Assembly: GCF_008830185.1 (NCBI RefSeq)
Contig: NZ_WAGX01000007.1
Location: 124,001-188,000 of the forward strand
Length of the DNA stretch: 64,000 nucleotides
Reading direction: 5' to 3'
DNA from: Candidatus Galacturonatibacter soehngenii
Lineage (GTDB): Bacteria; Bacillota; Clostridia; Lachnospirales; Lachnospiraceae
A program made the position numbers and the translations under genes. Under the pieces are notes generated by a model that ran no database searches, was not told the DNA's origin, and was given only the letters and a program-made list of their open reading frames with translations. How positions within the stretch are numbered: position 1 is the stretch's first letter; every line of letters starts with the position of its first letter. Shown here in pieces: positions 27,710 through 36,746 of the stretch.

Positions 27710-28450
27710 ATGCAAAAATTCAAAGAACTAAAGTCAAAATTTATGTTACCGATCCTATCTTTAGGATTATCAGCTAGTATGCTGTTTACACCAATGTCAG
27801 CTTTTGCTGCAACAGCTTATCCAGCGACGGAGCTTGATGGGGAGTTAAGCACGTTTTATCAAGGAAATGCAGATGATTGTGGCGCAGTTTCTGCAATACA
27901 AGCATTAGACAACAGTGTTTATGGAAAAGGACTGTTAAAGAAAATGATAACGGTTAATTCCAACGGAAGCTATACTCTTAACTTTGGTGCAGGAAAACAG
28001 ACCATATCCAAAAGAGAGGCAGCGAGTGCACCCATTACTGGAGATCTAGATGCAAGAATAATTGAGGCAGGGCTTCAAAAAGCAATGAATGTATATAATG
28101 GCTGTTTTGCTAGTGATGTGTTTACGACTATGACAGGATTTAAGCAAAATACGTATTATGGTTCTACATCAAAAAGAAATATAATGAATGCAATGGCAGC
28201 TAAATTTGCATCTGGACAAGGAGCAATGGCAGCTTGTGATTTCGAGATAGCAGATGATAGTAAAGGAATTATAGGAAATGGTGGTCACTCCTATTCGATT
28301 AGATGGGTAGACAATGATATGGTAGTAGTCATTAATCCATGGGACACCTCCAAATTAATCTATATGTCAAGAGCTCAGTTTGAAAATTCAATCCGTTATA
28401 TGACATATGTGGATGAGTCATCAAAAAAGGTTGTTGTATACTGGAATTAA
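27710..28450 (+). CDS. Secreted calpain-like (C2-type) cysteine protease
   Basis: 246 residues with an AGGAGG site. A signal peptide (Lys-rich start, hydrophobic core about 13-27, cleavage near AFA-A at 33) exports it. The mature part keeps a calpain-type order: C57 in GNADDCGAVSAIQ, a helix GDLDARIIEAGLQKAM with Y and G following (compare the calpain EKAYAK helix), H193 in GGHSYSI, and N209 in INPWDTS (calpain NPWG). Cys-His-Asn and the NPW motif make the assignment convincing though divergent. No C2 or wall-binding domain. The substrate is unknown. A strong terminator follows. Confidence 0.78.
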   Translation: MQKFKELKSKFMLPILSLGLSASMLFTPMSAFAATAYPATELDGELSTFYQGNADDCGAVSAIQALDNSVYGKGLLKKMITVNSNGSYTLNFGAGKQTISKREAASAPITGDLDARIIEAGLQKAMNVYNGCFASDVFTTMTGFKQNTYYGSTSKRNIMNAMAAKFASGQGAMAACDFEIADDSKGIIGNGGHSYSIRWVDNDMVVVINPWDTSKLIYMSRAQFENSIRYMTYVDESSKKVVVYWN

Positions 28451-28478
28451 TGGAAATAAACGGTTAGTTTACTAAATT

Positions 28479-28523
28479 AAAAAAGCAAGTAACTATGATA
28501 CAAATAGTTATTTGCTTTTTTTT
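28479..28523. terminator. Bidirectional Rho-independent terminator
   Basis: 16-bp stem (28481-28496 with 28504-28519, one G-T mismatch) with an A-run before and a T-run after, serving both the protease gene and the converging LysE gene. Confidence 0.85.
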
Positions 28524-28559
28524 AATCAGCATAGAATCAAAATACTTCAAAACTTATGT

Positions 28560-29168
28560 TTAATATTGCTTGATTAGTTTATGCACTGCATAAAAAATCA
28601 AGAATAATCCAATCACTACATTTAATAGCGAAATAATCATCTCTGGAAAAAATTTTCCAACCACGCTTCCTAAGAAAGATACAAACGATAAAAACAAAAT
28701 GGTTGACATAACACAGCCTATAGCAAAGAAAAAGAGCTGATTTTTACTCCAGTTATTTTCCAACATTTTAGTTGAAAAGATTCCGCTCCAAAATACAATT
28801 GTAAGAGGGTTTGATGCTGTAAGTAAGATACCCTGTATAAAAAGATTCTTATTTGATAGAACAATGTTTTGGCTAAAGCTTGGTAGGATAGAAAAATGAA
28901 ATACATCTAGTATGGTTTGTAGCCCAAATAAAATTAATACAAAGCATCCAATCATCAAAACAAAGAACTTTACCTGTGGTTTGCTTAGAATCGAAGAAAT
29001 TCCAAACCAAGACAATCCAATATAACAGGTATCCACTAATGCGATTGCTAAAATAAGAGTAGCAGAGGATAACACTCCAACCAAGGAGGAGGTACGAAAT
29101 ACCAACAGACAGACTGGGCCAATGGCTAATTGCAATAGCATGCCAAATCTAAGACCTTTTAATATCAT
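28560..29168 (-). CDS. LysE/RhtB-family amino acid exporter
   Basis: 202 residues, the usual LysE length, with six predicted helices. The N-terminal GLRFGMLLQLAIGPVCLLVF carries the family GPxxL motif and the middle shows TASNPLTIVFWSGIF. Such proteins export amino acids or related metabolites across the membrane. TAGGAGG precedes the ATG, 13 bases after the stop of the Lrp-type regulator, its probable controller. Confidence 0.92.
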   Translation of the reverse strand: MILKGLRFGMLLQLAIGPVCLLVFRTSSLVGVLSSATLILAIALVDTCYIGLSWFGISSILSKPQVKFFVLMIGCFVLILFGLQTILDVFHFSILPSFSQNIVLSNKNLFIQGILLTASNPLTIVFWSGIFSTKMLENNWSKNQLFFFAIGCVMSTILFLSFVSFLGSVVGKFFPEMIISLLNVVIGLFLIFYAVHKLIKQY

Positions 29169-29181
29169 AATGTTTTTCCTC

Positions 29182-29622
29182 CTATATATTTATTTCTTCT
29201 TTTAGCGTAATTAGGCTAATAATAGTATTGGAACTGTCTACTCCTTTTATCTTTTTTAAGTTGTTTGATAAGAAAGATTCGAGCGCTTTAGTATCTTCGA
29301 CAACCACTTTTAGAAGGTAGTCATATTCACCTGCAACATGATGGCATTCTAAGACACAACTATTTTTTATAATTTGCTTCCTAAAATGATCAATATTTTC
29401 ATTTTTATCAATGTTTACAAATATAAAAGCCAATAAACGTTGGTTGGTTTTTTGCCTGTTTATTTTAATGGTATACTGCTGAATGATTTCAGCTTGTTCT
29501 AGCTTTTTGATTCGTTCTGTTACTGCTGGAATAGATAGTCCTACAAGATTGCTGATTTGAGATGCAGATGATCTTGCATTCCTTTTTAGTACATTTAAAA
29601 TTGATAAATCGATTTCATCCAT
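29182..29622 (-). CDS. Lrp/AsnC-family transcriptional regulator
   Basis: 146 residues from ATG 29622, with GAGGAGG just before; an in-frame upstream ATG at 29661 would add 13 residues that are not family-like. The N-terminus MDEIDLSILNVLKRNARSSA and helix-turn-helix SIPAVTERIKKLEQAEIIQQY are classical. The C-terminal RAM domain (VLECHHVAGEYDYLLKVVVE) binds amino acids. It probably senses the amino acid exported by the LysE protein. Confidence 0.94.
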   Translation of the reverse strand: MDEIDLSILNVLKRNARSSASQISNLVGLSIPAVTERIKKLEQAEIIQQYTIKINRQKTNQRLLAFIFVNIDKNENIDHFRKQIIKNSCVLECHHVAGEYDYLLKVVVEDTKALESFLSNNLKKIKGVDSSNTIISLITLKEEINI

Positions 29623-29824
29623 AATGATGCCTCCTCTTTTAACATATTCTATCAAATTCATTATATTAAATAAATAAAAAGGAAAAATAACATAAAAAAT
29701 AAGGTAAAAGAAAAAAATAACTTAAAAATAACAGACTGTCCTTTGTTTTTAGTGTTTACTCTGAAAAAATTACGGGTAGTAAAAATATTCAAGTAATATC
29801 GATTGCTTTGAAAATCTACTGGTA

Positions 29825-29852
29825 TTGACATTAAAATATAATGCTATATAAT
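29825..29852 (+). promoter_or_regulatory. Promoter of the ABC exporter/MarR operon
   Basis: Consensus TTGACA (29825-29830) and TATAAT (29847-29852), 16 bases apart. Confidence 0.75.
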
Positions 29853-29862
29853 AGTTACATGT

Positions 29863-29882
29863 GCAACTGTTGCATATGCAAC
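29863..29882. promoter_or_regulatory. Overlapping palindromes, putative MarR operator
   Basis: GCAACTGTTGC (29863-29873) overlaps the perfect 14-bp palindrome GTTGCATATGCAAC (29869-29882), giving three GCAAC half-sites just after the promoter. The MarR-type gene at the operon end is the likely binder. Confidence 0.6.
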
Positions 29883-29911
29883 TAAAATAAACAACAATGG
29901 AGCGTTACAAT

Positions 29912-31639
29912 ATGAATGACTTTTTAATCTATACAAAAAAATATAAAAAACAATTTATTCTAGCAGTCCTATGCATTGTAATTGAGACGGTTTTTGAGTT
30001 AATTATACCAATGGTTATGGCAGATATTATTGATGTTGGAATTGTGAATGGTGATAAAGACTACATTTTACGAAAAGGAGCACAAATGGTTTTCTTAGCC
30101 GTTATATCCTTGCTTCTTGGTCATGCTTGTGCGAAGTATACGGCAAGATGTGGAAGCGGAATTGCTGCCCAAATAAGGGCAGGAGCTTTTCAAAAGATGC
30201 AGACATTTTCCTTTGCTAATACGGATAAGTTTAGTACCCCATCCTTGGTTACAAGGCTAACCAGTGATGTTACAACAATTCAAAATTCCATTACAAATGG
30301 AATACGTCCAGGCTTTCGCTCCCCTATTATGATGTTAACGGCTATCGTTGTTTCCTTTCGTTTGAATGCCGAATTAGCATTTGTTTTTTTAATTGCGGCT
30401 CCTATACTTGCATTTATTTTATTTCTTATCATTAAAAACGTAAGGCCTTTGTATGGTAACATGCAAGGAGCAATCGATTCGGTAAATAAAATTATTCAAG
30501 AAAACCTAATTGCCATTCGCGTCGTAAAAGCTTATGTAAGAGGAGACCATGAGATTAAAAAGTTTCAGGAAGTAAATGATAATCTACAAAGTTCTGCAAA
30601 GAAATCCTTTACGCTAGCTTCCATGAATATGCCAGCATTACAGTTTGTGATGTATGCAACGATAATCAGTATATTGTGGTTTGGCGGTAATCTCGTTATG
30701 GTTGGGAATATGAAGGTGGGTGCTTTAACCAGTTTTTTAAGCTATGTGTTGCAAGTACTTAATTCTCTTATGATGTTTTCAAATGTTTTTTTGCTATTAA
30801 CTCGTTCTATGACTTCTTGGAATCGAATCTCTGAGATTTTTCATGAGGTACCAGTCATACAGGATGACCGCGCGACAGATTTAACAATTACAAAGGGTTC
30901 CATCCGTTTTGAACAAGTGTATTTTAAGTACAAAGAAAGTGCAAAAGAATATGTTCTATCAGATATTTCATTTGAAATAAAAGAAGGCCAGACCGTTGGA
31001 ATTCTTGGTCAAACAGGTTCAGCTAAAAGTACCTTAGTTCAATTAATTCCTAGATTATATGAAGCAACAAAGGGTACCATCTATATAGATGAACAGCCGA
31101 TTTATCAATATACACAATCTCATTTAAGAGAGTCCATTGCTATGGTTTTGCAAAAAAACACCTTATTTTCTGGTACAGTGAAAGAGAATTTGTATTGGGG
31201 AAAAGAAGATGCCACGACAGAGGAATTAAATGAGGCATGTAAAATTGCTTGTGTTGATGAATTTATAGATCGACTTGATCAAGGTTATGATACGATTCTT
31301 GGACAAAGCGGAGTCAATGTATCAGGAGGGCAAAAACAACGACTTTGTATTGCAAGAGCCATTTTGAAAAAACCCAAAATATTAATTCTAGATGATTCTA
31401 CAAGTGCACTTGATACAGCAACAGAAAGCAGTATTATGGAAGGGCTTAAAAAAACACTTCCTGATACCACCAAAATTATTATTAGCCAAAGGATATCCTC
31501 TGTTTCGCATGCGGATCAAATTATCATATTAGAAGATGGAAAAATAAATGCGATTGGAACACATGAAACACTTTTATTAGACAATGAAATTTATCGTGAC
31601 ATCTATGAATCCCAGCAGAAAGGAGAGCAAACAGCATGA
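29912..31639 (+). CDS. ABC exporter half, degenerate-site subunit (BmrC-like)
   Basis: 575 residues from ATG 29912, which has GGAGC 8 bases upstream; the ATG at 29897 has no ribosome site. An N-terminal six-helix exporter domain (with GSGIAAQIRAGAFQKMQ coupling region) is followed by an ATPase domain. Walker A reads GQTGSAKSTL with Ala in the usual Gly position. Walker B is LILDDSTSALD, so the catalytic Glu is Asp. The signature VSGGQKQRLCIARAI is normal. This asymmetry is typical of one subunit in heterodimeric multidrug exporters such as BmrC. It overlaps the next gene by four bases. Confidence 0.92.
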   Translation: MNDFLIYTKKYKKQFILAVLCIVIETVFELIIPMVMADIIDVGIVNGDKDYILRKGAQMVFLAVISLLLGHACAKYTARCGSGIAAQIRAGAFQKMQTFSFANTDKFSTPSLVTRLTSDVTTIQNSITNGIRPGFRSPIMMLTAIVVSFRLNAELAFVFLIAAPILAFILFLIIKNVRPLYGNMQGAIDSVNKIIQENLIAIRVVKAYVRGDHEIKKFQEVNDNLQSSAKKSFTLASMNMPALQFVMYATIISILWFGGNLVMVGNMKVGALTSFLSYVLQVLNSLMMFSNVFLLLTRSMTSWNRISEIFHEVPVIQDDRATDLTITKGSIRFEQVYFKYKESAKEYVLSDISFEIKEGQTVGILGQTGSAKSTLVQLIPRLYEATKGTIYIDEQPIYQYTQSHLRESIAMVLQKNTLFSGTVKENLYWGKEDATTEELNEACKIACVDEFIDRLDQGYDTILGQSGVNVSGGQKQRLCIARAILKKPKILILDDSTSALDTATESSIMEGLKKTLPDTTKIIISQRISSVSHADQIIILEDGKINAIGTHETLLLDNEIYRDIYESQQKGEQTA

Positions 31640-33498
31640 TGAAAAATAGTAAGCCTGTAAAGCCAAAGGATGCGAAAAAAGCACTCTTACATCTTTTGCG
31701 TTATTTAAGTCACTATAAACTTTCTTTAGGCTTAATTGCTCTATTGGTCTGCATCAGTTCCTTTGCTGGTATTATTGGAACTTACTTATTAAAGCCAGTT
31801 ATTAACGAATATATCTTACCAGGTAATTTATCTGGGCTACTTCAAATGGTTGTTTTTATGGGAATTATGTATGCGGTCGGTGCCTTTTCTTGCTTGGTAT
31901 ACAATAAAAGGATGGTCCATGTCTCACAGCAGGTTGTAAGTGATATAAGAATGGATTTATTTTCTCATACCCAAAAGCTTCCTGTACAGTATTTTGATAC
32001 ACATACACATGGCGAGCTTATGAGCCATTTTACTAACGACATAGATACGATTTCAGAAGCATTAAATAATAGTTTTACCTTAATGATTCAAAGTTTTATA
32101 ACCTCTATTGGAACTATCATAATGTTAATTGTTCTGGATTGGCAGCTTTCACTGATTGTTATATTCTTCTTATCTCTTATGCTTTTGTACATTAGACACA
32201 ATGGAAAAAGAAGTAAAAAGTATTTTCGTGAACAGCAGAAAAATCTTGGTAATTTGAATGGATTTATAGAAGAGATGGTAGAGGGACAAAAGGTTGAAAA
32301 ATTATTTTTGCATGAAAAAAAAGACTTTGAAACCTTTCAAAAACTAAACGAAAAACTAAGAGAGTCTTCCACAATGGCAACGACGTACACAGGAATGACG
32401 ATACCAACCATAGTTTCGCTATCCTATATCAACTATGCAGTATCTGCTTGTGTGGGAGGATTGTTTGTATTAGCAGGATTGACCAATCTTGGAACTTTGG
32501 CCTCTTATCTTGTATATGTAAGACAAAGTGCCATGCCTATGAATCAATTTACGATGCAGATTAATTTTCTTATGGTAGCACTTGCAAGTGCAGAAAAGAT
32601 TTTTGATATGATGGAAGAACAGCCAGAAATCGATGAAGGAACCATTACACTGTGTAGAGTTAAAAGAGAAACGGATCATAGTCTAAAGGAATGCGAAGAA
32701 TATACGGGATTATTTGCATGGAAGATTCCAAAGGAAGACCATAGGGAACAACAATTGATTCCTTTAAAAGGTGATGTGAGGTTTGAAAAGGTTGTCTTTG
32801 GTTATACAAAAGACAACAGGATTCTAAATGGAATTAGCCTCTATGCAAAACCTGGTCAAAAAATTGCATTTGTAGGGTCAACAGGAGCAGGAAAAACGAC
32901 TATAATTAATCTAATCAATCGATTTTATGAGATTAATAGCGGAACCATTACTTATGATGGTATTGATATAAGAAATATAAAAAAGGATGATTTAAGGCGC
33001 TCTATATCTCTTATTATTCAAGATACACATTTATTTAGCGGAAGTATTGAAGAAAACATTCGATACGGAAGGTTAACTGCGACAAAGGAAGATGTGCTAC
33101 AAGCGGCCAAGATTGCAAATGCTGACTCGTTTATTAGGCGTCTTCCAAATGGTTACGATACCATATTAGAAAGTGACGGCAGTAACTTATCACAAGGTCA
33201 AAGACAGCTTCTTGCCATTGCAAGAGCGGCAATATCACAGCCACCAGTACTTGTAATGGATGAAGCCACCAGTTCCATTGATACAAGAACAGAAAAGTTA
33301 ATTGAAAAGGGAATGGATGCGTTAATGGAGAATCGAACTGTATTTGTCATAGCCCATAGACTTTCAACAGTTCGAAATTCGCAGGCAATCCTTGTTCTTG
33401 AAAAGGGTGAGGTCATAGAACGTGGTAGCCATGATGAGTTGTTAATGGAAAAAGGAAAATACTATCAGTTATACACTGGATTATTCGAATTGGCTTAG
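31636..33498 (+). CDS. ABC exporter half, catalytic subunit (BmrD-like)
   Basis: 620 residues. Six membrane helices, then an insert of about 40 residues (near 335-375) before the ATPase domain, as in BmrD-type partners. Walker A GSTGAGKTTI and Walker B VLVMDEATSSID with Glu are canonical, whereas the signature reads LSQGQRQLLAIARAA. Paired with the upstream degenerate subunit it forms one full exporter with one working and one weak ATP site. Drug or lipid export is likely; the substrate is not known. Confidence 0.94.
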   Translation: MMKNSKPVKPKDAKKALLHLLRYLSHYKLSLGLIALLVCISSFAGIIGTYLLKPVINEYILPGNLSGLLQMVVFMGIMYAVGAFSCLVYNKRMVHVSQQVVSDIRMDLFSHTQKLPVQYFDTHTHGELMSHFTNDIDTISEALNNSFTLMIQSFITSIGTIIMLIVLDWQLSLIVIFFLSLMLLYIRHNGKRSKKYFREQQKNLGNLNGFIEEMVEGQKVEKLFLHEKKDFETFQKLNEKLRESSTMATTYTGMTIPTIVSLSYINYAVSACVGGLFVLAGLTNLGTLASYLVYVRQSAMPMNQFTMQINFLMVALASAEKIFDMMEEQPEIDEGTITLCRVKRETDHSLKECEEYTGLFAWKIPKEDHREQQLIPLKGDVRFEKVVFGYTKDNRILNGISLYAKPGQKIAFVGSTGAGKTTIINLINRFYEINSGTITYDGIDIRNIKKDDLRRSISLIIQDTHLFSGSIEENIRYGRLTATKEDVLQAAKIANADSFIRRLPNGYDTILESDGSNLSQGQRQLLAIARAAISQPPVLVMDEATSSIDTRTEKLIEKGMDALMENRTVFVIAHRLSTVRNSQAILVLEKGEVIERGSHDELLMEKGKYYQLYTGLFELA

Positions 33499-33524
33499 AC
33501 CAAAGAAAGAGGAGGTTTATTGAT

Positions 33525-33968
33525 ATGAAAAAACAAGATATTAGAGAACTACTTGTACGTGAGGATAAAATCAGAAAGCAAATCATTTCTCCCGTTTTTT
33601 TAGACATAGGACTTACCCCAGGGCAAGGTCAAGCTAGAATATTAAATAGACTTTTGGATAAAGATCAGGTAACACAAAAGGAATTAGGAGATTTTTGTCA
33701 TCTGGATGCACCGACTATGTCAAGAAACTTGGATAAATTAGAAAAGATGGGATATATCATACGTGAAGTCAATCCTGGATGTAGACGTTCATTTTTGATT
33801 TGTCTGACACAGCTAGGAAGAACAAAGGCACAAGAAATTAGAACCACATTTGAACGGTTTGATGAGATTTTATGTAAAGATATAGAGGAAGGGGAGTTAG
33901 AAGTATTTTCAAAGGTTTTGATGAAAATGTGTGAGAATTTGGAAGAATATAAAAATATTCTTACATAG
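33525..33968 (+). CDS. MarR-family transcriptional regulator
   Basis: 147 residues, normal MarR size, with GAGGAGG upstream. The winged helix VTQKELGDFCHLDAPTMSRN LDKLEKMGYI and the wing containing NPGCRRSF are clear. It is the last gene of the exporter operon and probably represses it through the GTTGCATATGCAAC palindrome at 29869, with a toxic ligand as inducer. A single Cys in the wing could allow redox sensing; this is only a suggestion. Confidence 0.92.
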   Translation: MKKQDIRELLVREDKIRKQIISPVFLDIGLTPGQGQARILNRLLDKDQVTQKELGDFCHLDAPTMSRNLDKLEKMGYIIREVNPGCRRSFLICLTQLGRTKAQEIRTTFERFDEILCKDIEEGELEVFSKVLMKMCENLEEYKNILT

Positions 33969-33983
33969 AAAGATTTACAAATC

Positions 33984-34031
33984 ATAGGTGTTTTGTGTGA
34001 GTGTGCTCTCCCAAAACACCTATATTTTTAA
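33984..34031 (+). terminator. Rho-independent terminator of the exporter operon
   Basis: Perfect 12-bp stem ATAGGTGTTTTG (33984-33995) with CAAAACACCTAT (34012-34023), followed by ATTTTTAA. It also lies at the end of the converging metal-transport operon. Confidence 0.8.
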
Positions 34032-34058
34032 GTATATGACAGGTTAAAAAGAAAAATC

Positions 34059-35039
34059 TTAATGTGAGTGGGTCTGTATTTCATCAACACTTGCCTTGCA
34101 ATCATTCCTTTCATTGCCCTCTTGATTGTAAATATGAAAAAGAAATGTCATTTTAGCAAACTCTAATTTTAGTTGATTTCGCCTTCTTAAGGTACTGACA
34201 AAACCATGGTGAGGGGCAAAGATAAAGACAAGAAGAAAAGTAAGACCTGTCATGACAGCCATGCTACCCGCAATTGAGACATCAAAAAAAGCAGCAGCCT
34301 GATAACCAAGTATTGCATTGGCGGCACCAATCAGGGCACTTAACAGTAACATATATTTTAGGCTGTCAGTAAGTAGATACGCAGTAATTGGAGGTCCTAT
34401 CATAAAAGCTACTACCAATATAGAGCCTACAGCCTGAAAGGCGCCTACAGTAGTAAGAGAGACACAAGTCATAAGCCCGTAATGTATCAAGGCAGGGGAA
34501 AAGCCAAGTAAGGCAGAAAGTATTGGGTCAAAGGCAGATATTTCAAGCTCTTTAAAGAAAACAATAATAGCAGTTACGTTAATTAATAATAGTATACCAG
34601 TCGTGTAAATAGCCTTTGCGCCAATGTCAACACCGCCAATGATCATTCGGTCAAATGGAGCAAACGCAAGCTCACCTAGTAGTACGGAATCCGTATCCAA
34701 ATGCACGCTCCCAGCATATCTGGTAATCAAAATAATTGCAATTGAAAAAAGCAGTGGAAATACAATCCCAATCGCTGCGTCTTCTGCTAGAAGTCGGGTT
34801 CGACTTAAGGTCTCAGTAAGCCAGACCGTTATTACACCCATTAACGCGGCGCCAAGTATTAAAATAGGAGACGATAAGTTATGAGTCATAAAAAACCCCA
34901 GTACGATTCCAAGTAAAATGGTGTGAGTGATGGAGTCAGACATCATAGACATTTTTCTAAGGACTAAAAATACACCAGGCAAAGAACAAGCGACTGCGAC
35001 AATGACTGCGATAAGTTGAATTTCAAATTGTGGGGACAT
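34059..35039 (-). CDS. mntD: Metal ABC transporter permease (second copy)
   Basis: 326 residues of the ABC-3 (ZnuB/TroCD) family with about eight membrane helices and the MSMMSDSITHTILLGIVLGFF start region. The last 40 residues (after RRRNQLKLEFAKMTFLFHIY) form a charged tail ending in THSH. It overlaps the upstream permease gene by 17 bases. With the other permease, ATPase and lipoprotein it forms a heteromeric importer for Mn2+ or a related metal. The mntABCD naming follows gene order and the divergent MntR. Confidence 0.88.
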   Translation of the reverse strand: MSPQFEIQLIAVIVAVACSLPGVFLVLRKMSMMSDSITHTILLGIVLGFFMTHNLSSPILILGAALMGVITVWLTETLSRTRLLAEDAAIGIVFPLLFSIAIILITRYAGSVHLDTDSVLLGELAFAPFDRMIIGGVDIGAKAIYTTGILLLINVTAIIVFFKELEISAFDPILSALLGFSPALIHYGLMTCVSLTTVGAFQAVGSILVVAFMIGPPITAYLLTDSLKYMLLLSALIGAANAILGYQAAAFFDVSIAGSMAVMTGLTFLLVFIFAPHHGFVSTLRRRNQLKLEFAKMTFLFHIYNQEGNERNDCKASVDEIQTHSH

Positions 35040-35946
35040 TGATCTGACCTCCTTCCAGCTTATATAAAAGCCTGTTCTTTCTATGACGATACATGCGGTG
35101 AAGAATTCCTCTTCCAGGAGCGGCTAAAATGCTTATGATTACGATGATGCTAATACAAACTACGATAGAGGGACCAGTAGGAAGCTTTGGAATCATAGAA
35201 CTAGCGGCGGTTCCAACTACACCTGATACTGCACCAAAACAAGAAGACAAAAAGACCATCGCCCATAGCTTATTCGTCCATTGTCTGGCTGCTACGGCAG
35301 GCGTAATAAGCATAGCACTCATTAAAATGACACCGACTGTTTGAAGGCCTATTATGATAGCAAGAACAATCATAAGGGATAACAATAAATTAAGTTTTTT
35401 TGGAGAAAAGCCAAGGCTCTTTGCATAATCACTATCAAAAGTAAAAAGCTTAAATTCTTTCCAAAATAAAACGACCAGACTAAGTAATATAAAACCACAT
35501 ATGCTCATGAGAAAGATATCACGTGATAATAGTGTGGATGCCTGACCAAAGATAAAACGTTTCAGCCCTGCCTGATTGGAATTCGGTATCTTTTGTACAT
35601 AGGTAAGAAGCACCAGACCAAGCCCAAAAAACACGGACATAACAAGAGCCAATGCACCGTCAAATTTAATACGGGAATGTCTTACAATAGTGATTATAAA
35701 AAGCGTTGCCAGTAAACCTGAGAGCAAAGCTCCAAGTAAGAGTACTTCAGTGTTTTTACTGCTTAGCAAAATAAAAGCAATGGCTACTCCTGGTAAAGCA
35801 GAATGGGAAACACCATCTCCTAACAGACTTTGTTTTCGAAGCACAGCAAAGCTACCCATTACACCGCTAATAAGTCCTAAAAGTCCAGAACCTAAAGCGA
35901 CTGTCTGAAAAGTATAGTCGTTTAATAAAGATAAGATTGCTGTCAT
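35023..35946 (-). CDS. mntC: Metal ABC transporter permease
   Basis: 307 residues, ABC-3 family, about eight helices. The SLLGDGVSHSALPGVAIAFILL segment near the N-terminus and LMSAMLITPAVAARQW in the middle are family marks. It starts one base after the ATPase stop and overlaps the next permease, so all are one operon. It forms the membrane channel with the second permease. Confidence 0.9.
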   Translation of the reverse strand: MTAILSLLNDYTFQTVALGSGLLGLISGVMGSFAVLRKQSLLGDGVSHSALPGVAIAFILLSSKNTEVLLLGALLSGLLATLFIITIVRHSRIKFDGALALVMSVFFGLGLVLLTYVQKIPNSNQAGLKRFIFGQASTLLSRDIFLMSICGFILLSLVVLFWKEFKLFTFDSDYAKSLGFSPKKLNLLLSLMIVLAIIIGLQTVGVILMSAMLITPAVAARQWTNKLWAMVFLSSCFGAVSGVVGTAASSMIPKLPTGPSIVVCISIIVIISILAAPGRGILHRMYRHRKNRLLYKLEGGQINVPTI

Positions 35947-35947
35947 A

Positions 35948-36733
35948 TTACACCTCGCTGCCCAGTAGGGTTTTTGTACTTTTGTATGTCTTTTGCAGGT
36001 TATCTTCGTGAAATACCTCTTCTACTGGGCCGCTTGCAACAACACGTAAATTAATCAGTGTAACCCAATCAAAATAATCTGGCACAGTTTGAAGATCATG
36101 ATGAACCACAACAACAGTTTTTCCTTGCTCTTTTATTTCTTTTAAGAGAAGTATGATTGCTTTTTCTGTTTGTACATCCACTCCTTTAAAAGGTTCATCC
36201 ATAAAATAGATTTCTGCCTCTTGTGCAAGAGCACGAGCCAAAAACACGCGTTGCTGTTGCCCACCTGAAAGCTGGCTGATTTGCCGTAATGCATAATCCT
36301 CCATACCTACTTTTTTTAGTACTGTATAAGTCAATTCAATGTCTGCTTTACGAGGGCGTCTTATCCAGCCAAGTTTTCCATAGCACCCCATTAAAACGAC
36401 ATCAAAAACAGTAGCAGGGAAATCCCAATCAACACTTCCGCTTTGTGGAACATATCCAATATGTTTTTTCATAAAGCGAATATCCTTGCTTTCTTTATCC
36501 ATAAAGCGGACAGCTCCTGTAACAGGGGTTAAAAGCCCAAGCATGGCTTTCATAAGTGTTGTTTTACCAGCTCCATTTGGCCCAACGACTGCCATTAATT
36601 GGCCTTTAGGAATTTTTAAATCGATCTCCCATAGAACTGGTTTTGCATCATATGCAACGGTAAGATCTTCTACTTCTACTGCATAGTCTATGATATCTTT
36701 GCTCAATTTTAATCCTCCATTTCCTTTATTCAT
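35948..36733 (-). CDS. mntB: Metal ABC transporter ATP-binding protein
   Basis: 261 residues. Walker A GPNGAGKTTLMK, signature LSGGQQQRVFLARALA, Walker B IYFMDEPFKGVD and H-loop VVVHHDL are intact; the GYVPQSGSVDWDFPATVFDVVLMG stretch is typical of MntB/TroB/ZnuC. The first AUG (36733, MNKGN) and an alternative UUG nearer LSKDI are both possible. It powers the metal importer from the cytoplasmic face. Confidence 0.94.
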   Translation of the reverse strand: MNKGNGGLKLSKDIIDYAVEVEDLTVAYDAKPVLWEIDLKIPKGQLMAVVGPNGAGKTTLMKAMLGLLTPVTGAVRFMDKESKDIRFMKKHIGYVPQSGSVDWDFPATVFDVVLMGCYGKLGWIRRPRKADIELTYTVLKKVGMEDYALRQISQLSGGQQQRVFLARALAQEAEIYFMDEPFKGVDVQTEKAIILLLKEIKEQGKTVVVVHHDLQTVPDYFDWVTLINLRVVASGPVEEVFHEDNLQKTYKSTKTLLGSEV

Positions 36734-36746
36734 ATTCTATTTAGTT

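Noticed and set aside
23924-28450. Hidden agrB/agrD or bacteriocin precursor gene
   Set aside because: I looked for a small peptide with a GG leader or an AgrB-like membrane protein and found none in the gaps.
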